Origin: Lachnospiraceae bacterium
GTDB lineage: Bacteria; Bacillota; Clostridia; Lachnospirales; Lachnospiraceae
DNA: 5,000 bases
Direction of reading: 5' to 3'
NCBI GenBank assembly: GCA_014804285.1
Contig: JAAVAA010000024.1
Coordinates: forward strand, 1 to 5,000
The stretch's first letter is position 1. Every line of letters starts with the position of its first letter. The translations under genes were made by a program, and so were the position numbers. The notes beneath the pieces were generated by a model that worked only from the letters and a program-made list of their open reading frames with translations, ran no database searches and was not told where the DNA came from. Positions 1 through 4,944 of the stretch are shown one piece after another.

Positions 1-1666
1 GTCGGCGACTATGAATAAGGCAGGAAGACTGATCTGCCGGGCGGTCAAGGTAGGAGAGGATACTACATTATCCCAGATTATCCGGCTGGTGGAAGAAGCC
101 TCCGCATCCAAAGCACCCATTGCCAGACTGGCAGATAAAATAGCAGGCGTTTTTGTTCCGGCGGTTATGGCAATTGCGGCGCTCACCTTTGTGATCTGGC
201 TGCTTGCAGGGGGCGGATTTGAAGAAGCAATGTCATGTGCCATTGCGGTGTTGGTTATTTCCTGTCCCTGTGCTCTGGGGCTTGCCACGCCGGTAGCTAT
301 TATGGTGGGAACCGGTGTAGGAGCCAAAAACGGTATTCTCATCAAGTCGGGAGATGCGCTTCAATCTGCAAGGGATATTAATACAGTAGTTTTGGATAAG
401 ACAGGAACCATTACAGAAGGAAAACCCAAAATTACAGACGTTATTTGCTTTGAAAAGGGGATAAATGAGGACAAAATTATTTCGCTGATTGCTGCCATAG
501 AAAAGCCCAGCGAACATCCGTTGGCAGAAGCGGTTCTTGCAGAAGCGGCGGAGAGGAAGCTTGCCATTTTGGAAGTGACAGATTTTCAGGCAGTTTTCGG
601 AAAAGGAGTTCGGGCAAAATGCGAAGGTAAGGAATACTTTGCGGGAAATAAAGCTTTTATGAGAGAAAAAGGGATTCCTCTTTCTGCTTCTCAACAAGAA
701 ACGATAGACCGTCTTTCTGAAGATGGAAAAACCCCCCTCCTTTTTGCAGAAGAAGGAAAGCTGCTGGCGGTGATTGCAGTGGCGGATACGATTAAGGAGT
801 CTTCCATAGCTGCCATTGAAGAACTTGGTAAAATGAAAATTGATGTTGTTATGTTAACCGGAGACAACCGTCGCACGGCGGAGGCGGTAAAGCGGCAGCT
901 TCGTGTGGATCAGGTCATTGCGGAAGTACTTCCTGAAGATAAGGAGAAGGAGATACAGCGCCTTAAGCGGGAAGGGCGAAAGGTGGCAATGATCGGTGAC
1001 GGCATCAATGATGCGCCTGCCCTTGCAGCGGCAGATGTGGGAATTGCTATCGGTGCAGGAACGGATGTGGCGATCGACAGTGCGGATATTATTCTGATGA
1101 AGAGCAGATTGACAGATGCTATCACGGCAATTCGGTTAAGCAAGGCCGTGATCCGAAATATAAAGGAAAATCTCTTCTGGGCATTCTTTTATAACGTGAT
1201 CGGGATTCCGCTGGCGGCGGGTATCTGGTATCCGGTTTTCGGGATACGCTTAAACCCCATGTTCGGTGCGGCAGCTATGAGTCTTAGCAGTCTGTTTGTG
1301 GTAGGAAACGCACTGCGGCTGCGCAACTTTAAGGCATGGCAGCAGGGAGCAGATATTTATAAGGAAGATACTGTTGGTCATAGTAAGAACTTGGTAACAT
1401 TAAATCAAAACATATTGGCAGAGATGCCGGCAGACAAAGAAAAGGAGGAAATAAAAATGAAAAAAACAATGATTATCGAAGGAATGATGTGCGCACACTG
1501 TACGGGAAGAGTACAGAAAGCTCTGGAGGAGATCGGTGGAGTGGAAAGCGTCGTTATGAGCCTGGAAGAGAAAAGCGCCGAAGTTATGTTAACTGAAGAA
1601 GTTTCAGACGACGTCTTGAAGGCGGCAGTGACTGAGGCAGGTTACGAAGTTGTGGAAATTCGATAA
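1..1666 (+). CDS. copA: Cu(I)-translocating P1B-type ATPase CopA with C-terminal HMA domain (5' partial)
   Basis: This is a copper-exporting membrane ATPase, cut by the window edge. The frame is open from base 2, and its first residues (SATMNKAGR) continue a typical actuator domain, so the ATG at 11 is internal. Numbered from that ATG, it shows a membrane segment at about 47-67, the CPC ion-binding motif at 85-87 in the next segment, the phosphorylated aspartate in DKTGT (129-133), SEHP with the P1B histidine (167-170), MLTGDN (281-286), GDGIND (329-334), YN (394-395) in TM7 and M423xxxS427 in TM8. CPC, YN and MxxxS together are the Cu(I)/Ag(I) signature, as opposed to Zn/Cd. After a polar linker of about 45 residues, a C-terminal HMA domain (483-551) carries CAHC (494-497). 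N-terminal HMA domains, if any, are out of view. The family usually exports cytoplasmic Cu(I). No terminator is evident after the stop. Family assignment is very secure. Confidence 0.97.
   Translation, partial: SATMNKAGRLICRAVKVGEDTTLSQIIRLVEEASASKAPIARLADKIAGVFVPAVMAIAALTFVIWLLAGGGFEEAMSCAIAVLVISCPCALGLATPVAIMVGTGVGAKNGILIKSGDALQSARDINTVVLDKTGTITEGKPKITDVICFEKGINEDKIISLIAAIEKPSEHPLAEAVLAEAAERKLAILEVTDFQAVFGKGVRAKCEGKEYFAGNKAFMREKGIPLSASQQETIDRLSEDGKTPLLFAEEGKLLAVIAVADTIKESSIAAIEELGKMKIDVVMLTGDNRRTAEAVKRQLRVDQVIAEVLPEDKEKEIQRLKREGRKVAMIGDGINDAPALAAADVGIAIGAGTDVAIDSADIILMKSRLTDAITAIRLSKAVIRNIKENLFWAFFYNVIGIPLAAGIWYPVFGIRLNPMFGAAAMSLSSLFVVGNALRLRNFKAWQQGADIYKEDTVGHSKNLVTLNQNILAEMPADKEKEEIKMKKTMIIEGMMCAHCTGRVQKALEEIGGVESVVMSLEEKSAEVMLTEEVSDDVLKAAVTEAGYEVVEIR
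1441..1448 (+). promoter_or_regulatory. Internal ribosome binding site within copA
   Basis: AAAGGAGG lies inside the ATPase coding sequence, 8 nt before an in-frame ATG at 1457, and is complementary to the 16S rRNA anti-Shine-Dalgarno sequence. It encodes part of the charged linker KEKEE. It is at least as strong as the binding sites of the other genes in the window, which supports independent translation of the HMA domain. Confidence 0.6.
1457..1666 (+). CDS. Possible internally initiated CopZ-like copper chaperone (HMA domain, 69 aa)
   Basis: This is a possible second product of the same frame as the ATPase. The ATG at 1457 is in frame and lies exactly at the start of the C-terminal HMA domain. 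A very strong Shine-Dalgarno sequence (AAAGGAGG, 1441-1448) precedes it at an 8-nt spacing, and the early codons are A-rich. The 69-residue product begins MKKTMIIEGMMCAHC, with the copper-binding cysteines at residues 12 and 15, and ends GYEVVEIR. It would have the full length and layout of a free CopZ-type chaperone, which hands Cu(I) to CopA in the cytoplasm. The domain itself is certain; separate translation is inferred from the start signal. The alternative is that the purine-rich stretch only encodes the KEKEE linker. Confidence 0.55.
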   Translation: MKKTMIIEGMMCAHCTGRVQKALEEIGGVESVVMSLEEKSAEVMLTEEVSDDVLKAAVTEAGYEVVEIR

Positions 1667-1667
1667 A

Positions 1668-1706
1668 TGATGCCATTTTGATGCAAAAATGATGCAACTA
1701 TGATGC
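1668..1706 (+). promoter_or_regulatory. Four phased TGATGC direct repeats (11-bp period), probable operator
   Basis: TGATGC occurs at 1668, 1679, 1690 and 1701, each start exactly 11 bp after the last, separated by 5-bp AT-rich spacers. Three copies extend to ATGATGC. An 11-bp period places each copy on the same face of the helix. It is the usual arrangement of tandem half-sites for OmpR/PhoB-family response regulators. The array starts 1 bp after the copA stop and ends 6 bp before a plausible -35 element, fitting an activator or repressor of the gene at 1767. The regulator itself is not in the window. Confidence 0.6.
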
Positions 1707-1712
1707 ATTCTT

Positions 1713-1741
1713 TTGATAAAATGATTCTGTAACCGGATAAC
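1713..1741 (+). promoter_or_regulatory. Candidate sigma-A promoter for the 1767 gene
   Basis: TTGATA (1713-1718, 5/6 to the -35 consensus) and GATAAC (1736-1741, 4/6 to the -10 consensus) are separated by 17 bp. They lie between the phased TGATGC repeats and the start codon at 1767. The imperfect -10 suits a promoter that depends on an activator bound just upstream. The call rests on motif matching only. Confidence 0.45.
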
Positions 1742-1766
1742 AGATGGAAAGAAAAGGAATTACAGA

Positions 1767-2771
1767 ATGATGGAAGAAAAAGATATGTTGAAAGAGAACC
1801 CGGAGATTGGGAAAAGCGTGGAATATCAGGAGAATACGTCTGGGGCAGAAGCGGGAAAAAACAGGCGGAAAGGAGTCTTTCTGGCTGTTGGTATTACAGG
1901 GGCTGCGGTTCTTGCCGCAGTCCTTTGCTGCGTTCTTTTTTGGGACAGGGAAAAAGGATATGAAGATTACACGGTGCAGATGAAACAGCATTTTGTAGAA
2001 TATTCCGATCAATATGACTATTGGGATGTGCTGACGGTGGAATACCCGCAGATTGAGGGGATCGATGAAGAAATTCAGGAACAGCTTAATACGCTGATGT
2101 ATGATACTGCTATGGATCGTGTAAACTATTGGCATTTAAATTCTTCCGAAGATGTAAAGGCGTTTCAGGAGGAGGTTTTTTCTATCTTTTGCAGTGATGT
2201 GAATTGTGAGGCAGCCTACCACAGTCAATATTTGCTCAGTTTGGATTATCTGGAATGGTATTCCGCAGGAAATCCTGTGTGGTGCACCAACGGGACAGAA
2301 CGTGCATTGACACTGGATCTTGTTACAGGACAAAGCTATGAGCTTGCCGATGTTCTGGAGCTCAATAAAGATTTTGTAAGGCTGTGGGATAAATCGCTCA
2401 GTGATAGTCTGGGGGAAGAATATGGTGATGAGGAGACTATGGAGCTTCTTCTTGCATGGTTTACGCAGTCTGATGAGGAGATTAACCAGGATTATTTCTG
2501 TCGCCCGTTCTTTTATGTAACGGAGGAAAAGGATCTGATGATCGGGGTTTCTCTGGATCCGGTATTGGAATATGCCTATACATATAAGCCTGTAAGAAGG
2601 AATTTTTATGCACAGCTCAGTGAAGAAGAACTGGCGCCTTTTAAAAAAGAAAGTGAATTTTGGAACAAATATGAAAAGTCGGAGCCTGCAGGGGAGGTAC
2701 TTCCCTGCGAGGACAAAAAGGAAAATCTTTGGCTTGGAGAGGATGCGGGCGTATGGGATTACGAATATTAA
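1767..2771 (+). CDS. Single-pass membrane protein with DUF3298/RsiV-like extracellular domain
   Basis: This 334-residue protein has a short charged cytoplasmic head (1-35, with KNRRK as a positive-inside signal), one membrane segment (about 36-58) and an extracellular domain of about 275 residues. The outer part begins with YPQIEGIDEEIQEQLNTLM (about 93-111) and later has ERALTLDLVTGQSYELADVLE (about 178-198). This layout recalls the DUF4163/DUF3298 fold found in RsiV-type anti-sigma factors and PdaC-like envelope proteins: a helix announced by 'IxG..E.IQ..IN', then a beta strand, 'D..TG..Y.L.D'. No catalytic residues are recognised and the head shows no obvious sigma-binding motif, so the function is unknown. 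AAAAGGAA (1752-1759) is a good ribosome binding site 7 nt before the ATG. The gene overlaps the next one by 19 nt, suggesting translational coupling. The domain assignment is inferred by eye from family resemblance. Confidence 0.8.
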   Translation: MMEEKDMLKENPEIGKSVEYQENTSGAEAGKNRRKGVFLAVGITGAAVLAAVLCCVLFWDREKGYEDYTVQMKQHFVEYSDQYDYWDVLTVEYPQIEGIDEEIQEQLNTLMYDTAMDRVNYWHLNSSEDVKAFQEEVFSIFCSDVNCEAAYHSQYLLSLDYLEWYSAGNPVWCTNGTERALTLDLVTGQSYELADVLELNKDFVRLWDKSLSDSLGEEYGDEETMELLLAWFTQSDEEINQDYFCRPFFYVTEEKDLMIGVSLDPVLEYAYTYKPVRRNFYAQLSEEELAPFKKESEFWNKYEKSEPAGEVLPCEDKKENLWLGEDAGVWDYEY

Positions 2772-3769
2772 AAAAGTTAATTCCCGGATTAGTTATTGTT
2801 TCTCTGCTTTGGGGAAGCACTGGAAAAATATGCGTGCTGGCAGCTGCAGAGGAATATCCGATTCTCTATGAAGAGGTATCGGAAAGTGACGATCCTGTTG
2901 TAGTCTTGCTTACGGGTGAGGAGGATTATACCGTACTTCCCGGTGAAAGTCTCTGGAAAATCGCCAAAAAGCTGTGGGGAGATGGAAATGGGTATGAAGA
3001 ATTGGCTGAGCTTAACAAAGATCAGATTAAGGATCCGGATTTGATTTTCCCCGGAATGTCTTTGAAGGTATCCAAAGCCGGAACCATCATTCGGAAGGAA
3101 GCAAAATACGGAGGCACCCAGATGGGGAATTATACAATGGATATGCCCCATAATTTCCGAGTAGGTATCCTTCAGTCAGGCGATGCTTTCGCAAACTTTG
3201 CTATGTTTGGTGACGGAAGCGCAATTGCCTGTCTGATACAGGATCGGAAAAGAGAAACTGCGTTAAGCGTCAGGGATTGGGAACAGTGTAAAAAGTATAT
3301 TACCGATTATGTTGATGAAAATTATGGTGATCAGGTATCGAATCTTAATTTTGAGCACTATCTTATGAAAGATCAGGGGGGTGCTTCCGGAGAGCTTTAT
3401 CTTTATTCTTATAGCTGGCAGATAAGCGCTGATTACCCGAATTTAAAGTATTCCATCTGCGTGGGACTAAAGCTTACCGACCATATTCAGGCGGAGTTTG
3501 TGGGATATGGAACTGATTATGATATTCACGGTGGTGTGCGTTATATGGCGGCAACCTTTGAGGAACATTTCAGTTCGGAAAGCAATGAAAAGTTTACGGT
3601 CAACGACTCCAATATGCAGATGAGCCCGGAGGCGGAGTGGGAACTTGACGGAGTGCTTAATTCCTTTGCGTGGGTCGATGAATTCTTTACGTCAATGCTG
3701 AACAAGGCACTGGGGGTTGAAGAGGAAAAAAGCGCAAGGGAAAAATTGATGGAGAGGATGCAGTCATAA
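2753..3769 (+). CDS. Secreted LysM-domain protein, C-terminal domain unknown
   Basis: This is a probable cell-wall-binding exported protein. I start it at the ATG at 2753 (338 residues): GGAGAGG (2736-2742) sits 10 nt upstream, and translation then opens with a classic signal peptide (MGLRILKK, a hydrophobic core, and a likely cut after VLAAA near residue 32). A longer frame from a TTG at 2729 would put eight poorly suited residues in front. Residues 59-106 form one LysM domain (DYTVLPGESLWKIAKKLWG, then a helix, then FPGMSLKV), which binds peptidoglycan N-acetylglucosamine. Residues about 125-300 form a domain with many aromatic residues that I do not recognise; no peptidase or amidase motif is visible. 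The gene overlaps the membrane protein upstream by 19 nt, so the two probably act together at the envelope. Its TAA stop is also the first three bases of a perfect 15-bp inverted repeat bounding the downstream element. Confidence 0.88.
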   Translation: MGLRILKKLIPGLVIVSLLWGSTGKICVLAAAEEYPILYEEVSESDDPVVVLLTGEEDYTVLPGESLWKIAKKLWGDGNGYEELAELNKDQIKDPDLIFPGMSLKVSKAGTIIRKEAKYGGTQMGNYTMDMPHNFRVGILQSGDAFANFAMFGDGSAIACLIQDRKRETALSVRDWEQCKKYITDYVDENYGDQVSNLNFEHYLMKDQGGASGELYLYSYSWQISADYPNLKYSICVGLKLTDHIQAEFVGYGTDYDIHGGVRYMAATFEEHFSSESNEKFTVNDSNMQMSPEAEWELDGVLNSFAWVDEFFTSMLNKALGVEEEKSAREKLMERMQS

Positions 3770-3781
3770 ATTAACGTTTAG
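3767..3781 (+). repeat. Left terminal inverted repeat (15 bp)
   Basis: TAAATTAACGTTTAG is the exact reverse complement of 4143-4157. It begins with the TAA stop codon of the LysM gene, so the gene's end lies inside the repeat and would survive inversion of the segment. Confidence 0.85.
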
Positions 3782-3925
3782 CTGGTTTACCTATTGAATC
3801 TAAACGGCCACTCGGCTGCGAAACAAAATTCTACGTCACCACGCTTGATAAAGCGTGCGCGAATTGGTTCCCTTAGAATTTTGTTTCGCAGCCGAGTTAG
3901 TTTTTGGCTAATGAAAAACCAGCTA
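3779..3925 (+). repeat. 10-bp stem enclosing the first hairpin
   Basis: TAGCTGGTTT (3779-3788) pairs perfectly with AAACCAGCTA (3916-3925), placing the first long hairpin on an outer stem. Between them, AAAC (3802-3805) can pair with GTTT (3900-3903) and extend the hairpin base. The stem shares three bases (3779-3781) with the left terminal repeat, so the two pairings compete at their junction. Confidence 0.6.
3810..3897 (-). repeat. Long perfect hairpin 1 (24-bp stem, conserved head)
   Basis: Arms 3810-3833 and 3874-3897 are perfectly complementary over 24 bp. The 40-nt head contains a second hairpin, CACGCTT (3840-3846) with AAGCGTG (3851-3857) around a 4-nt loop, flanked by unpaired stretches of unequal length. 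Read on the minus strand, the head (3834-3872) matches 33 of 39 positions of the head of hairpin 2, including the core AATTCGCG and ACGCTTTATC. The stem sequence is unrelated to that of hairpin 2. No T-tract follows either arm, so it is not a standard terminator. Confidence 0.9.
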
Positions 3926-4016
3926 TTGCCTCCACTATAGTCGCTTAATCCACTATCTGGCTGTCCACCAAAGAGTAGACCATTTAATATTAGCTAAGTT
4001 GCCAGTTGGAATTTGC

Positions 4017-4029
4017 GTTATTCGATAAC
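4017..4029 (+). repeat. Small hairpin before hairpin 2
   Basis: GTTAT, a 3-nt TCG loop and ATAAC form a compact 5-bp hairpin ending 3 nt before the base of hairpin 2. It is short enough to arise by chance, but its tight loop and position fit a multi-stem folded element. Confidence 0.4.
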
Positions 4030-4032
4030 CCA

Positions 4033-4117
4033 GCTCAGATGAAAAGAAATCCTTTTGGAAACAATTCGCGAACGCTTTATCGAGCGTGTTGACAAAAGGA
4101 TTTCTTTTCATCTGAGC
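4033..4117 (+). repeat. Long perfect hairpin 2 (25-bp stem, conserved head)
   Basis: Arms 4033-4057 and 4093-4117 are perfectly complementary over 25 bp. The 35-nt head contains ACGCT (4072-4076) paired with AGCGT (4083-4087) around TTATCG. The head is the same motif as in hairpin 1 but on the opposite strand. One T-A pair of the inner stem in hairpin 1 corresponds to a possible T-G wobble here (4077 with 4082), which still allows pairing in RNA or single-stranded DNA. No T-tract follows. Confidence 0.9.
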
Positions 4118-4142
4118 GGACGTCTCGCATATGCATCCCCAT

Positions 4143-4157
4143 CTAAACGTTAATTTA
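4143..4157 (-). repeat. Right terminal inverted repeat (15 bp)
   Basis: CTAAACGTTAATTTA is the exact reverse complement of 3767-3781. Part of it, CTAAACG, also occurs at 3800-3806, giving the left repeat an alternative local pairing partner. Confidence 0.85.
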
Positions 4158-4299
4158 GCAATACAAGCAAATCATTTTTTGCTTTGATAATGAGACATAG
4201 CAGCTATACCTCATTTTACAACATGCGGTTATACTTGCGTAAATACAAGCAATGTGCTTTAATTAAAGCGTACGGGACTTATAGGAAAAGGACGGAGTC
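4158..4299 (+). promoter_or_regulatory. Leader region of the pilus operon with repeats and a palindrome
   Basis: These 142 bp are AT-rich and non-coding. AATACAAGCAA occurs twice (4160-4170 and 4242-4252; the first copy starts 2 bp into the region). AAGCAAA (4165-4171) and TTTGCTT (4178-4184) form a 7-bp stem with a 6-nt loop. GCTTTAATTAAAGC (4256-4269) is a perfect 14-bp palindrome, a plausible site for a dimeric regulator. TTGATA (4184-4189) followed by TATACC (4205-4210) is a weak promoter candidate with only a 15-bp spacer, so I do not place the start of transcription. Together these fit a control region for the gene at 4300. Confidence 0.4.
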
Positions 4300-4926
4300 A
4301 TGAATACATTTCTGTATGAAGTAGTCAGTATTGACGGCGATTATGCGCATTTGAAGAGAATAGATATAGTGAGCGACGAGTTAAAACTGGTGGCACGGGC
4401 ACTCCTGCCGCCGGAGATTGCTGAAGGAACAAGGCTCAAATATGAGTGGATGCAGTATGAAATTCTTGCAGAAGAAAAAAACAATGGATTTTCGCTGGTA
4501 GAGCTTATTTTGACACTTGCTATTCTGACATTTCTGGTATGCGTCACGGTTCCCTTTGCTTTGCGATACATGGAGAAAAACAGACTTACTGCGGATACGC
4601 AGATGGTGGATATGGTGCGCAAATCAGTATCCGTAGTGCTTGCGGATCCCCGGCTTGCGAATATGGAGGATTCCGGATGCCCCAAACCGGGTTCGGTACT
4701 CAGACTGGATCATCCGGAGGATTTCCCGGGTACATTTGGAGAAATGGTAGCGCAGAAGCTGGGGTATGACAGCGCAGAGAAGATGACGGCGCAGAATGAA
4801 GGGATTATCTCTCAGCTTAAAATGGGAGATGCCGCTTTAATCACGGTACGGATCAACAAAGATGGGAGTTGCGGGTCGGCAACGGTTTTTTCCAACAAAG
4901 GTGATATCCTGCTTACGGTGAAATAA
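4300..4926 (+). CDS. Type IV prepilin-like protein with an unusually long, domain-like leader
   Basis: This 208-residue protein carries a class III prepilin signal, KNNG|FSLVELILTLAILTFL: cleavage after Gly63 would leave Phe64 at +1 and the essential Glu68 at +5, followed by a hydrophobic assembly helix (about 64-88). The mature part of about 145 residues has two cysteines outside the helix (127, 191) and beta-rich sequence, as in minor pilins or pseudopilins. The leader is odd: 63 residues instead of the usual 6-25. Residues 1-56 (EVVSIDGDYAHLKR, then VARALLPPEIAEGT, then YEIL) read as a small soluble domain resembling DUF3006-like or short Lachnospiraceae proteins. The start at 4300 has AAAGG (4287-4291) and GGAG (4294-4297) upstream. 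An internal ATG at 4450 would give an ordinary 13-residue leader but has no good ribosome binding site. A probable prepilin peptidase gene follows 18 nt downstream. Confidence 0.88.
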   Translation: MNTFLYEVVSIDGDYAHLKRIDIVSDELKLVARALLPPEIAEGTRLKYEWMQYEILAEEKNNGFSLVELILTLAILTFLVCVTVPFALRYMEKNRLTADTQMVDMVRKSVSVVLADPRLANMEDSGCPKPGSVLRLDHPEDFPGTFGEMVAQKLGYDSAEKMTAQNEGIISQLKMGDAALITVRINKDGSCGSATVFSNKGDILLTVK

Positions 4927-4944
4927 GGCATATGAGGAGGATAT

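Larger units (their letters stand above)
3767..4157. mobile_element. Unidentified 391-bp structured non-coding element with 15-bp inverted ends
   Basis: A perfect inverted repeat, TAAATTAACGTTTAG (3767-3781) and its exact complement (4143-4157), encloses 361 bp with no credible gene. Inside are two long perfect hairpins (3810-3897 and 4033-4117) in opposite orientation with related heads, plus a 10-bp stem (3779-3788 with 3916-3925) that encloses the first hairpin. There is no transposase, recombinase or reverse transcriptase in the window, and no convincing target-site duplication at the ends. Candidate explanations are a non-autonomous MITE-like element, an invertible segment, or a large structured RNA located between the LysM gene and the pilus genes. 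Repeats and hairpins are seen directly; classification as mobile is inference. Confidence 0.5.

Noticed and set aside
233..1143. Open frames on the minus strand opposite copA
   Set aside because: They lie opposite a strongly conserved ATPase coding sequence, show low-complexity or Ser/Arg-rich translations without domains, and lack credible ribosome binding sites.
1698..2333. Minus-strand open frames opposite the operator and the membrane protein
   Set aside because: They read as antisense shadows rich in Phe, His and Ile, and they cross the phased repeats and promoter region. The plus-strand frame has a ribosome binding site, a membrane segment and a coherent domain.
2608..2871. Plus-strand 87-codon frame spanning the gene junction
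   Set aside because: It overlaps both real genes out of frame, has no domain or signal, and is explained by the 19-nt overlap region.
4089..4094. TTGACA inside hairpin 2 as a -35 element
   Set aside because: The hexamer is perfect, but no -10-like sequence lies 16-18 bp downstream; that stretch is the hairpin's right arm.
3810..4117. The long hairpins as Rho-independent terminators
   Set aside because: Stems of 24-25 bp with 35-40 nt heads and no following T-tract do not fit intrinsic terminators.
4039..4146. Short frame inside hairpin 2 (ATG at 4039, TGA at 4090, continuing in frame to TAA at 4144)
   Set aside because: The hairpin 1 head has a similar frame on the minus strand, but the shared codons follow from shared nucleotides. 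There is no ribosome binding site, the frame is broken by TGA, and the differences show no bias towards third codon positions.
3767..4157. An integron attC site or integron cassette
   Set aside because: The ends AATTAAC and GTTAATT are near-misses to RYYYAAC and GTTRRRY but do not match. The element is too long, the conserved part is at the hairpin heads, and no integrase is seen.
4539..4769. Alternative plus-strand frame within the prepilin gene
   Set aside because: It overlaps the prepilin out of frame, has a Gly/Ser-rich translation with no domain, and has no ribosome binding site.
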